Source: Blastococcus sp. Marseille-P5729 (GTDB taxonomy: Bacteria; Actinomycetota; Actinomycetes; Mycobacteriales; Antricoccaceae). From it: DNA of 64,000 nt. The number at the start of each line of letters is the position of its first letter. Position 1 is the stretch's first letter. The position numbers were made by a program, and so were the translations under genes. The stretch is taken from assembly GCF_900292035.1 (NCBI RefSeq), contig NZ_OMPO01000002.1:434001-498000 (forward strand), in the 5' to 3' direction. Below the pieces are notes generated by a model, which was not told the origin of the DNA, made no database searches, and worked only from the letters and a program-made list of their open reading frames with translations. Below are positions 46,004-54,240 of the stretch, piece by piece.

Positions 46004-47659
46004 TGCTCGGTGGTGGGGCCGCGCGCTCAGGTCGAGCACCGAGTCGAAGCGCTGCAGTCCCTCAAGATCGTGGGTGACCAGCACGAGGGCGCGGTCGGCC
46101 GCCACCTCGGTGAGGTCCCGCAGCAGGGTCTGGGCGGTGTCCCGGTCGAGCCCCGCGGTCGGCTCGTCGACGAGCAGCACCGGCCGGTCGGCCAGCAGCG
46201 CCCGCGCGAGTGCGATGCGCTGTCGCTGCCCGCCGGAGACCAGGACGCCGAACTGACCAACCCTCGTGTCGATGCCGCGGGGCAGCGCGTCGACCCAGTC
46301 GCCGAGCCGCGCGCGCCGCAAGGCTTCGCGGATCTCGCCGTCCGTCGCGTCGCCCTTGGCCAGTCGTAGGTTCTCGGCCACCGTCGTGTCGAACAGGTGC
46401 GCCTGCTGGTCGCACCACGCGAACAGCGCGCGCAGCTCGTCGGGGTCGATCTCGGACGCCGGGACGCCGCCCACCCGGTAGCTTCCACCGGTCAGCCGCG
46501 CATAGCCCATGAGGGCGGCGATGATCGTCGACTTGCCCGAGCCCGACGGGCCGACGATCGCCAGTGAGCTCCCCGGCTGGAGGCGGAGAGTGACGTCGCG
46601 GACTGCGGGGCGAGCGGCGTCCGGCCAGGTGATGGCGGCATCGTCAAGCTCGATCGGCCACGGCGAGGTGGGCAGCGTACGGCCGCCGCCGGGCGCCCGC
46701 GCCGGCTCGGGCGTGTCAAGCACCTCGACCAGCCGCCGGGCGCTGGCGCGGACGCCGAGCAGCGAGGCGACGGCCGGCTCGATCAGCGCCGCCAGCTCGA
46801 TCAGGCCAAGCGGCAGCATGATCGCGACCGCGGCGGCCTCGTGCGTGATGTCGCCAGCCTGGGCCGCCTGCGCGGCCAGGGCGACGATGGCGATCACTCC
46901 CCCGGCCAGCGCGAGCATGCTCAGCCCCGAGGCGATTCCGGCCCGGCGCGCGGCTCGGGCGCCGAGGCGCTCCTCCTCGGCGTCCAGCGCATCGAGGTCG
47001 TCGAGCCAGGCGCTGCGCGCCACCCGTAGCCCGGGGTCGCTGGCCGCGAGGACCGTCTCGGAGGCGAGCGCGGCGCGGCGCGAGCGCACGACACGCAGCG
47101 CTGCCTCGTCACGTTCGTCGCCGCGCAGCACCAGCAGCGGTCCGACCAGCGCGGCGAGGACGACCATGAGCAGCAGCACGCCCCCGGCCGCAGGCAGGAT
47201 CAGGGTGGCCGCGATGACCGCGCCTGCGAGCACCAGCGCGGTGGAGACGATCGGCAGGATCACCCGGGTCACCAGGTCGGCGAGCGCGTCGACGTCCGCG
47301 ATCAATCGATCGAGCAGGTCGCCCTTGCGCCACATCGGCCCGATCGGCGCGAGCCGCTCGAGCTTGGCGTAAACCTTCTGGCGCAGTGAGCCCAGCGCGT
47401 CGAAGGCCGCATCGTGCGAGACGATCCGCTCGGCATACCGGAAGACCCCGCGACTGGTGCCGAAGAACCGGACGCCGGTGACCGCGACCATGAGCCACAG
47501 CAGCGGCGGCTGGAAGGAGGCACGCATGATGAGCCAGGCAGACGTGCCCAGCAGCGCGACGCTGGCGCCGCTGGCCAGCGCGGCGAGCAGGATGGCGCCG
47601 GCCAGCCGGCCGCGGGGGATGTCGACCAGCTTCAGCAGGCGGAGCTCGGGTCTACGCAT
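45968..47659 (-). CDS. cydC: Heterodimeric ABC exporter subunit CydC (cysteine/glutathione, bd oxidase assembly)
   Basis: CydDC exports thiols or haem-related reductant to the outer face, needed for cytochrome bd assembly. The 563-residue protein has an N-terminal six-helix domain and a nucleotide-binding domain with Walker A GPSGSGKST, the signature VSGGQRQRIALARALL and Walker B VLLVDEPTAGLD. The ATG at 47659 overlaps the cydD stop by 8 bases. It is the last gene of cydABDC. Confidence 0.94.
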   Translation of the reverse strand: MRRPELRLLKLVDIPRGRLAGAILLAALASGASVALLGTSAWLIMRASFQPPLLWLMVAVTGVRFFGTSRGVFRYAERIVSHDAAFDALGSLRQKVYAKLERLAPIGPMWRKGDLLDRLIADVDALADLVTRVILPIVSTALVLAGAVIAATLILPAAGGVLLLMVVLAALVGPLLVLRGDERDEAALRVVRSRRAALASETVLAASDPGLRVARSAWLDDLDALDAEEERLGARAARRAGIASGLSMLALAGGVIAIVALAAQAAQAGDITHEAAAVAIMLPLGLIELAALIEPAVASLLGVRASARRLVEVLDTPEPARAPGGGRTLPTSPWPIELDDAAITWPDAARPAVRDVTLRLQPGSSLAIVGPSGSGKSTIIAALMGYARLTGGSYRVGGVPASEIDPDELRALFAWCDQQAHLFDTTVAENLRLAKGDATDGEIREALRRARLGDWVDALPRGIDTRVGQFGVLVSGGQRQRIALARALLADRPVLLVDEPTAGLDRDTAQTLLRDLTEVAADRALVLVTHDLEGLQRFDSVLDLSARPHHRAPDAMGSTTLSG

Positions 47660-49292
47660 CGACCGGCACCATCTCAACGACATGAGCGGCGTACTGCGCG
47701 ACGAGAGCGCGGTGGCTGGCGATGACCACCGTGCGACCGGCGAGCCAGCGGGTCATCCGCTCCAGCAGCTCGCGTTCGGTGCCGGGATCCAGCGCGGACG
47801 TCGGCTCGTCGAGCAGCACCGTCTGGGCCCCGCCCGCGATGGCGCGCGCGATGGCCAGCCGCTGCCGCTGGCCCTGGGACCAGTCCGCGGCGTCGTCCCC
47901 GAGCACCGTCTGCATGCCGTGCGGCAGCGCGGCGACCACCTCATCCAGGCAGGCCGCGTGCAGCGCGTCGGCGACCACGTCGTCCCCGGCGTCCGGCGCG
48001 AGCACCCGCACGTTGTCGGCGACCGTCCCGCCCAGCAGATAGGGCGACTGGCCGACGTACGCCACACCGGCTGCCCACTGCTCGGGGTCGATCTCGCGCA
48101 GCGGAAGTCCGTCGACGCGCACCTCGCCGTCGGACGGCGTGATCACCCCAGCGAGCACGTTGAGCACGGTCGTCTTGCCCGATCCCGACGGCCCGCGCAA
48201 CAGCGTGATCTGCCCGCCCGGGGCATCGAGCTCGGGCAAGGTCACGGCGTGCCGGTCGCCACCGAAGTCGACGCGGACGCCGCGTAGCTGCAGCCGGGGC
48301 GCAGCGGACGGCGCGGCCTGCGCGCCAGGGGCGGGCACCGGCTCGTCGAGGATCTCGAACGCCCGCTCGGCGGCGGTGAGGCCGTCGACGCTGGCGTGGA
48401 ACTGGGTGCCGACCGCGCGCAGCGCGAGGTAGGCCTCGGGGATCACCAGCAGGACCGTCAATGCGGGCTCGAGATCGATCATGCCGCGCGCCAGCCGCAG
48501 GCCCATGGTCACGGCGACCAGCGCGACGGACAGGGTGGCGAGCAGCTCGAGGGCGAACGACGACAGGAAGGCGATCCGCAGGGTCTTCATGGTCGCCTTC
48601 TTGTGCTTGCGGTCGGCCTTGGCGATCAGCTCGCCCTGCGACCGCGAGCGCCCGTACGCCTTGAGGGTGGACAGCCCGGTCACGACGTCCACGAACCGGT
48701 GCGCCAGCACCTCGAGCATGCGGTACTGACGGCGGGTGCGCTGCTGCGTGTAGAGCCCAATCAGGACCATGAACAGCGGGATCAGCGGCAGCGTGACGAT
48801 CGCGACGATCGCGGAGGTCAGGTCGACCCAGCCGACGTAGGCCACCACCGCGGCAGGGACGATCGTGGCGATCACCAGCTGCGGCAGGAAACGGGCGGCG
48901 TACCCCTCGAGTCCGGCCACGCCGGTGGTGACCAGCGCGATCAGGTGAGCAGGACTTCGGCGTACCGCCGCTCCCCGGTCCTCGGTGACGACTCGCTGCA
49001 GGATGGCGCGGCGCATCTGGCTGGTCAGCCGGACGGCGAGCTTGCGGGGGAAGAACTCCCCCGCCCAGGCGAAGCCCACCCGCGCGATGATCCACAGCGC
49101 CAGCAGGGCGATGGCGCCGGACAGCTGGTGCAGGGGGCGTTCGTAGCGGATCGTCTGGGTGATCACGTGGGCAAGAGTGGCCGCGTAGCCCACCGCAGTG
49201 ATGCCGGCACCCACGCCCACGACGACTGCTCCGGCCATCAGCCGCCGAGTGGCGGCCGCATACCGGAGCAGTCGAGGGTCGAGAGGCTTCAC
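47652..49292 (-). CDS. cydD: Heterodimeric ABC exporter subunit CydD
   Basis: This is the partner of CydC. The 546-residue protein has six membrane helices and a nucleotide-binding domain with Walker A RGPSGSGKTT, a variant signature WSQGQRQRLAIARA and Walker B VLLDEPTSALD. The degenerate signature is typical of asymmetric heterodimers. The GTG at 49292 begins directly after the cydB stop with no gap. Confidence 0.94.
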   Translation of the reverse strand: MKPLDPRLLRYAAATRRLMAGAVVVGVGAGITAVGYAATLAHVITQTIRYERPLHQLSGAIALLALWIIARVGFAWAGEFFPRKLAVRLTSQMRRAILQRVVTEDRGAAVRRSPAHLIALVTTGVAGLEGYAARFLPQLVIATIVPAAVVAYVGWVDLTSAIVAIVTLPLIPLFMVLIGLYTQQRTRRQYRMLEVLAHRFVDVVTGLSTLKAYGRSRSQGELIAKADRKHKKATMKTLRIAFLSSFALELLATLSVALVAVTMGLRLARGMIDLEPALTVLLVIPEAYLALRAVGTQFHASVDGLTAAERAFEILDEPVPAPGAQAAPSAAPRLQLRGVRVDFGGDRHAVTLPELDAPGGQITLLRGPSGSGKTTVLNVLAGVITPSDGEVRVDGLPLREIDPEQWAAGVAYVGQSPYLLGGTVADNVRVLAPDAGDDVVADALHAACLDEVVAALPHGMQTVLGDDAADWSQGQRQRLAIARAIAGGAQTVLLDEPTSALDPGTERELLERMTRWLAGRTVVIASHRALVAQYAAHVVEMVPVDA

Positions 49293-50357
49293 CTAGTTAT
49301 TGTCGCGCGCGACCTCGGGCGTCTGCTCGACGGCGGTCTTCGGCCGGTCGGCAGGGATGCTCTTGCGCGTGATCCGCTTGCGGAACACCCAGTAGGTCCA
49401 GGCCTGGTAGGCCAGCACAATCGGGGTCATGATCACCGCGACCCAGGTCATCACCGTCAGGGTGTACGACGAGGACGCCGCGGCCTCGGCAGTCAGGTCG
49501 TGCTCGCCGTTGATGTCGGGCATGACGTTCGGGTAGAGCGCGACGAACAGGCCGGCGACGAAGGTCGCGATGGTGACGCCGAGCAGCGCGAACGCCCAGC
49601 CCTCACGGCCCGCGTGGATCATCAGCAGGGCGCCCAGCAGCGCGACGGCGGCCAGCAGGAGCAGGATCGTGGCGACCACGCTGCCGTAGGCCAGGATGGT
49701 CCACACGATGAACACGCCGCCGACCGCGAGCGCGCCGTAGCCGATCTTCTTGGCCATGTCCTCCGCGCGGCGCTGCATGCTGCCGGCGGTCTTCAGCGCG
49801 AGGAACACCGCGCCGTGCAGCAGGAATACCAGCAGCGTGGTGAGGCCACCGACCAGGGCGTATGGGTTCAGCAGGTTGAAGAACCCGCCGGTGTAGTCGA
49901 TGTTGCCGTTGTCGTTGAGCCCCAGCGGGACGCCGCGGACCAGGTTCGCGAACGCCACGCCCCACAGAATCGCCGGGACCCACGAGCCGATGCCGATGCA
50001 GATGTCCCAGCCCCGTTTCCAGCTCTTGCTGTCGGGGTCGCCCTTGCCGCGGTACTCGAACGCGACGCCGCGCACGATGAGCGCGAGCAGGATCAGCAGC
50101 AGCGGCAAGAAGAATCCGGAGAACAGGGTGGCGTACCAGAGCGGGAAGGCGGCGAAGGTCGCGCCGCCGGCGGTGAGCAGCCACACCTCGTTGCCGTCCC
50201 AGACCGGGCCGATGGTGTTGATGATGACCCGGCGGTCACGCTCGTCCTTGCTCAGGATCGGCAGCAGCATGCCCACGCCGAAGTCGAATCCTTCGAGGAA
50301 GAAGTAGCCGATCCACAGGACGGCGATCAGGTAGAACCAGAAGTCGACGAGAGTCAT
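49293..50357 (-). CDS. cydB: Cytochrome bd ubiquinol/menaquinol oxidase subunit II
   Basis: Subunit II partners CydA in the high-affinity terminal oxidase. The 354-residue protein has the start LVDFWFYLIAVLWIGYFFLEGFDFGVGMLLP, conserved WDGNEVWLLTAGGATFAAFP, and nine or so membrane helices ending in a C-terminal basic tail. It lies 20 bases after cydA. Confidence 0.96.
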   Translation of the reverse strand: MTLVDFWFYLIAVLWIGYFFLEGFDFGVGMLLPILSKDERDRRVIINTIGPVWDGNEVWLLTAGGATFAAFPLWYATLFSGFFLPLLLILLALIVRGVAFEYRGKGDPDSKSWKRGWDICIGIGSWVPAILWGVAFANLVRGVPLGLNDNGNIDYTGGFFNLLNPYALVGGLTTLLVFLLHGAVFLALKTAGSMQRRAEDMAKKIGYGALAVGGVFIVWTILAYGSVVATILLLLAAVALLGALLMIHAGREGWAFALLGVTIATFVAGLFVALYPNVMPDINGEHDLTAEAAASSSYTLTVMTWVAVIMTPIVLAYQAWTYWVFRKRITRKSIPADRPKTAVEQTPEVARDNN

Positions 50358-50377
50358 TGTTCAGTCCCCTGCTTCCG

Positions 50378-51874
50378 TTAGTACGCGAACGACATCGGAC
50401 GGCCGGCGTCCTCGTCGTCGTCATCGGCGTCGTCGTAGCGGTCGTGATCGTCGATGCTGATCTCGTCCTCGTCCTCCATGCCCGGGATGAGTGGTTTGGG
50501 CTCGAGGGACGCGATCGACTCCTCTTCTGAGGGTGGGCCGATCTTGGCGTACTTGATCATCAGCTTCAGGTCGACCACCGCGAGGATGCCGTAGACGAGC
50601 GTCAGTGCCGTGAGGCTGGTGATCGCCTCGCCAGCTGACACGGACGTCGAGTAGGCGTCCTTGGTCTGCAACAGGCCGAACACGGCCCACGGCTGACGGC
50701 CCATCTCGGTGAAGATCCAGCCGAAGGAGTTGGCCAGGAACGGCGAGACCAGGGCGATGATGGCGCCCCACATCAGCCACTTGCTAGAGGACGACTTGCC
50801 CTTGCGGCTGGTCCACAGCGCCCACAACGCCCACAGGGCGGCGATCGCACCGAAGCCGATCATGAGGCGGAATGACCAGTAGGTCACCGGGATGTTGGGC
50901 GCGAAGTCGGTCTGGTTGAACTGCTCGCCCCACCGCTCGACGTACTCGGCCTGCAGCTCGTTGATGCCGTGGACGACGCCGTCGAACGAGCCGGTCGCCA
51001 TGAACGACAGCACCTTCGGGATGCGGATCGAGAACAGCTCCTCGGACCCGTCGAGGCTGCCCACCGTGAAGATCGAGAAGCTGGCACCAGCCTGGGTGTT
51101 GTAGAGCGCCTCGGCGGCCGCCATCTTCATGGGCTGGACGTCGGTCATGACGCGGGCCTGCAGGTCACCGCTGATCACGGTTCCGATGAAGCCGACCAGC
51201 ACCGACCAGGCGCCGATCTTCAGTGTCGGGCGGAAGACGTCGAGGTACTTGCCGCGGATGACATACCAGGCGCTGACCGCCGCCATCACTGCGCCACCGG
51301 TCATCGCCGCGCCGGTGAGCACGTGCGGGAAGGTCACGAGCTGCACCGGGTTCACCAGCACCGCGCCGATGTCGTTCAGCCGCGGCATGCCGCCATCGTC
51401 CAGCTCGTAGCCGACGGGGTTCTGCATCCATGAGTTGGCGGCCAGGATGAAGTAGGCCGAGAGCATCGTGCCAATGGACACGAGCCAGATGGTTGCGTTG
51501 TGTAGTTTCGGCGAGAGCCGGCCCCAGCCGAAGATCCACAGGCCCAGGAAGGTCGACTCCAGGAAGAAGGCCAGCAGGGCTTCCATCGCCAGTGGCGCAC
51601 CGAAGATGTCACCGACCAGGCGGGAGTACTCCGACCAGTTCATGCCGAACTGGAACTCCTGCACGATGCCGGTGACGACGCCGATGGCGAAGTTGATCAG
51701 GAAGAGCTTGCCGAAGAACTTCGAGCCCTGCAGGTACTTCACCTTGCCGGTGCGGTTGTACGCCGTCTGCAGGCCGGCCACGAGGGGCGCGAGGCCGATC
51801 GTGAGGGGAACGAACAAGAAGTGGTAGACGGTGGTGATGCCGAACTGCCACCGGTGAATGAGCTCTGGGTCCAC
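50378..51874 (-). CDS. cydA: Cytochrome bd quinol oxidase subunit I
   Basis: CydA carries haems b558, b595 and d and reduces oxygen with quinol at low oxygen tension. The 498-residue protein begins LIHRWQFGITTVYHFLFVPLTIGL with the haem-ligand His, then has GRQPWAVFGLLQTKDAYS near the quinol site, with a short Q-loop typical of actinobacteria and Firmicutes. The GTG at 51874 has an upstream GGAG site. The tail is acidic (DDHDRYDDADDDDEDAG). It opens the cydABDC operon. Confidence 0.96.
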   Translation of the reverse strand: MDPELIHRWQFGITTVYHFLFVPLTIGLAPLVAGLQTAYNRTGKVKYLQGSKFFGKLFLINFAIGVVTGIVQEFQFGMNWSEYSRLVGDIFGAPLAMEALLAFFLESTFLGLWIFGWGRLSPKLHNATIWLVSIGTMLSAYFILAANSWMQNPVGYELDDGGMPRLNDIGAVLVNPVQLVTFPHVLTGAAMTGGAVMAAVSAWYVIRGKYLDVFRPTLKIGAWSVLVGFIGTVISGDLQARVMTDVQPMKMAAAEALYNTQAGASFSIFTVGSLDGSEELFSIRIPKVLSFMATGSFDGVVHGINELQAEYVERWGEQFNQTDFAPNIPVTYWSFRLMIGFGAIAALWALWALWTSRKGKSSSSKWLMWGAIIALVSPFLANSFGWIFTEMGRQPWAVFGLLQTKDAYSTSVSAGEAITSLTALTLVYGILAVVDLKLMIKYAKIGPPSEEESIASLEPKPLIPGMEDEDEISIDDHDRYDDADDDDEDAGRPMSFAY

Positions 51875-51947
51875 CGCACGACTCCGAATCTGAACAAGCA
51901 CTATTCGTACATCGTCTAGGAATACCCTTCACGCGACGTTAACACTA

Positions 51948-51961
51948 GGGACCAAGGTCCC
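51948..51961. promoter_or_regulatory. Palindrome GGGACCAAGGTCCC upstream of cydA
   Basis: A perfect 6-2-6 palindrome lies 74-87 bases before the cydA GTG, in the only regulatory gap of the operon. It is a candidate operator for an oxygen or redox regulator; it does not match the Rex consensus. A weaker hairpin GTCTCAGCCGAGAC at 52004-52017 may end the GNAT-like gene. Confidence 0.45.
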
Positions 51962-52061
51962 GGAGTACCGGTGAGTAGCAGCACACGGCTGGTCAAATGA
52001 CCTGTCTCAGCCGAGACCGGGCAACCTCACAGTCCCGCTGCCTTCGCGTCGCGTCCGGCAC

Positions 52062-52751
52062 CTAGGCGCCCACAAGCACCGTGGCGAGTGTGCCGAGTCT
52101 GGTGAAGCCGAGCGAATCCGCGAGGTCGTGGCTGTCATCGACGCCGACCCGCAGCTGCGGGATCAGTCCCGCGTCGAGCGCGTCGTGCATCGCGAGCGCG
52201 GCAGCGACCTGGAGCGATCCGTTTCCGCGCGCGTCGATGGCATCGACCATGGTCAGGTCGGCGAGGATGTCCTGACGGGCCGAATAGGCCGCTGCGGCCT
52301 GGGGATCGTCGTCCTCGTCGAGGACGACGAAACGGTACTCGTGTGCAAGAAGCCCGTCGAGGTCGGCGTCGTCCGGCGCACACCGCCTGAGCAGGTCGCG
52401 CACCGCCTGCTCGTCGTCTGTGACGCGCGCCTGCTCCAGCGAGCCGTCGGCGATGTAGTCATCGGCGTACATCAGCGAGCTGACCCTGGTCGCATGCGGC
52501 TGGTGCTCCCGGGCGAGCGCGAGGAGCCCGTGCGTCTCGATCAGCGACTCGTCGGAGTACGACTCGGCGATCTCCAGCGCCCATTGCGGGGCGTGCACGA
52601 TGGTTCGCCCGAGCAGCCGCACGACGGTGATCGCGTCGCCGTCCGTGCTCGCGTACAGGCGTCCCGAGCCGGCCGCAAACGCATCATCGGGCAGCCCACA
52701 GGTGCGAGCCCACGCCATCGCCACGATTGCCGCGGTGTTCTGGTCAACCAC
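52062..52751 (-). CDS. GNAT-like protein, function unknown
   Basis: The 229-residue protein has an ill-defined N-terminal half and a C-terminal part with the GNAT pattern: DARGNGSLQVAAALAMHDALDAG and a final LADSLGFTRLGTLATVLV strand typical of acetyltransferases that end in a beta bulge. The acetyl-CoA loop is weakly conserved, so activity is uncertain. The GTG at 52751 is set by TAGAGT seven bases upstream (leaderless). A 42-bp perfect palindrome lies directly upstream, separating it from the binding-protein gene. Confidence 0.65.
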   Translation of the reverse strand: MVDQNTAAIVAMAWARTCGLPDDAFAAGSGRLYASTDGDAITVVRLLGRTIVHAPQWALEIAESYSDESLIETHGLLALAREHQPHATRVSSLMYADDYIADGSLEQARVTDDEQAVRDLLRRCAPDDADLDGLLAHEYRFVVLDEDDDPQAAAAYSARQDILADLTMVDAIDARGNGSLQVAAALAMHDALDAGLIPQLRVGVDDSHDLADSLGFTRLGTLATVLVGA

Positions 52752-52758
52752 GGCCTCG

Positions 52759-52764
52759 ACTCTA
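52759..52764 (-). promoter_or_regulatory. -10 box TAGAGT of the leaderless GNAT-like gene
   Basis: On the minus strand TAGAGT is followed by seven bases and the GTG at 52751, without a ribosome site. Confidence 0.6.
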
Positions 52765-52769
52765 GACGG

Positions 52770-52811
52770 CGGGCCGGCGCGGTGCGGCGATCGCCGCACC
52801 GCGCCGGCCCG
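52770..52811. terminator. Perfect 42-bp palindrome, terminator of the binding-protein gene
   Basis: The sequence from 52770 to 52811 equals its own reverse complement, with half-site CGGGCCGGCGCGGTGCGGCG followed by A. It starts 17 bases after the binding-protein stop and reaches to 6 bases from the GNAT-like -10 box. In RNA it gives an 18-19 bp stem. Confidence 0.85.
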
Positions 52812-52827
52812 ATCGGATCCGCGGAGG

Positions 52828-54093
52828 CTACTGCTGGTGAGGGAGCTTGTACTCCTTCGCCTCGTCGGACTCGATCCAGTCGCTGACCTCCTTCAGGCCG
52901 CCGGGCGCGTCGGGATCGATCTGCGCGATTAGGTTCGCGCGGGTCGGTGAGTCGCCGGGATCGGAGTAGTCCAGCGGCTGGGTGAGCCCTCCGGTGTCGA
53001 GCTCGGTGACCTGCTTGCGCGCCTTCAGCAGGCCGGCGCGCGTCAGATCGCCGTCTTCGCAGGCCTGCTCCAGGATGGCGCCCCACACCAGCCCTGAGAG
53101 ATAGCCCGTGACGACGGAATGTGCGGGGTCGTCCTGGATCCCGGACGCCTCGTACTGCTCTCGGAGTTTCGTCGAGGCCTCGCTGTCACTGCCCCAGGTG
53201 CGGCCGGGCGGCAGCAGGTAGAAGTTCTCCTGCATGGCGGCAACGACGCCGGCGTCCTCAAGCATGTTGGGCTGGAAGGCGGAGTTGAATCCGAGCAGCG
53301 GAACGTTGAGTCCCTGGCCCTGCATCTGCACGGCGGTGGACGCCGTCGCGGCAGGCGGCATGGCGATATAGATGAGGCTGACGCCCTCGGCCTTGAACTT
53401 CGTGACGGTGGCGGTCATGTCGGTGTCTGTCGGGGACGCCGGAGCGCCGATGACCTGGATGTTGTGCTTCTGGGCATATGCCTCGACGCCGTGGAAGGAG
53501 TTCTGGCCGGCCTCGTTCTGCAGGTAGATCGCGCCGATCTTGTCACCGTCCTTGATCATGCCCTGCTCCGCCATCCACGCCAGGCCGTTGATCGCTTCGA
53601 TGTCGAAGGTGGTGGTGACACCGACCATCACCTCGTTGTCGAGGTTGTCCGAGGCGATCGTCGGAGAGGACCCCATGGTGCTGCTGCTGATCATCTTCTG
53701 CTTGATCGCGGCAAAGACCGCTGAGCCGATGATCTGGATCAGGCCGACGGCCTCGTTCTGCAGCGTGTCGTACAGCGGAATGGCCTGGTCGGCCTTGTAC
53801 CCGGTATCCCGGACGTCGAGCTTGATCTGGCGCCCACAGATCCCACCATCGTCGTTGACCTCCTTGGCCCACAGCTCGTTGCCGTGGGTGACCAGCACGC
53901 CGCCGGTCTTGAAGGGGCCGGAGGCGTCGGTCAGCCCGCCCAGGGTGATCTCGTCATCGGTGACCCCGATGTCGGTCTTTACGCCGTCCGAGCCGCCGCC
54001 GCCGCCCTCGTTCGTGCCCTTGGTCGAGCAGCCGGTGACCGCGACCGTGAGCGCGGTACCCAGTCCGATGACGGCGAGCTTCCTGTTGACCAT
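52828..54093 (-). CDS. Branched-chain amino acid-type ABC substrate-binding lipoprotein (orphan)
   Basis: The 421-residue protein has a lipoprotein signal with lipobox VTGCS (Cys22), a Gly/Ser linker and the type I periplasmic-binding fold of the Leu/Ile/Val-binding group: ITLGGLTDASGPFKTGG at the start of the domain, WAKEVNDDGGICGRQIKLDVRD, and a C-terminal lobe ending DPDAPGGLKEVSDWIES. The ATG at 54093 has GGAGGT. No permease or ATPase gene is adjacent, so it must share a transporter or act as a sensor. Ligand could be an amino acid, amide or urea-like compound. Confidence 0.88.
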   Translation of the reverse strand: MVNRKLAVIGLGTALTVAVTGCSTKGTNEGGGGGSDGVKTDIGVTDDEITLGGLTDASGPFKTGGVLVTHGNELWAKEVNDDGGICGRQIKLDVRDTGYKADQAIPLYDTLQNEAVGLIQIIGSAVFAAIKQKMISSSTMGSSPTIASDNLDNEVMVGVTTTFDIEAINGLAWMAEQGMIKDGDKIGAIYLQNEAGQNSFHGVEAYAQKHNIQVIGAPASPTDTDMTATVTKFKAEGVSLIYIAMPPAATASTAVQMQGQGLNVPLLGFNSAFQPNMLEDAGVVAAMQENFYLLPPGRTWGSDSEASTKLREQYEASGIQDDPAHSVVTGYLSGLVWGAILEQACEDGDLTRAGLLKARKQVTELDTGGLTQPLDYSDPGDSPTRANLIAQIDPDAPGGLKEVSDWIESDEAKEYKLPHQQ

Positions 54094-54205
54094 TGATACC
54101 TCCATCCCGCCGCGCCCGGAGACGCGGCCGACCTGACGATGGTGTCAAGTTTGTCTGCAGAATATAGAGAGATCAAGATCCGGAGATTTAGCGGTGACCT
54201 TCTTC

Positions 54206-54238
54206 ACTGCCGAGCCGGTGTCAGTGCCGGGCTCAGTG
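54206..54238 (-). terminator. Hairpin after map
   Basis: GAGCCGG and CCGGGCTC pair with one bulge around TGTCAGTG, flanked by CACTG/CAGTG that can extend the stem. It begins 3 bases after the map stop. It marks the end of the spc operon in this genome. Confidence 0.5.
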
Positions 54239-54240
54239 CC

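Noticed and set aside
48396-50381. Plus-strand open frame of 661 codons opposite cydD and cydB
   Set aside because: It is low-complexity (rich in R, D, G, Q), has no homology pattern, and mirrors conserved minus-strand genes. High GC content leaves many long antisense frames open.
51875-52061. Rex operator upstream of cydA
   Set aside because: No sequence close to TGTGAAC-N-GTTCACA was found; only partial TGTTAAC-like fragments occur.
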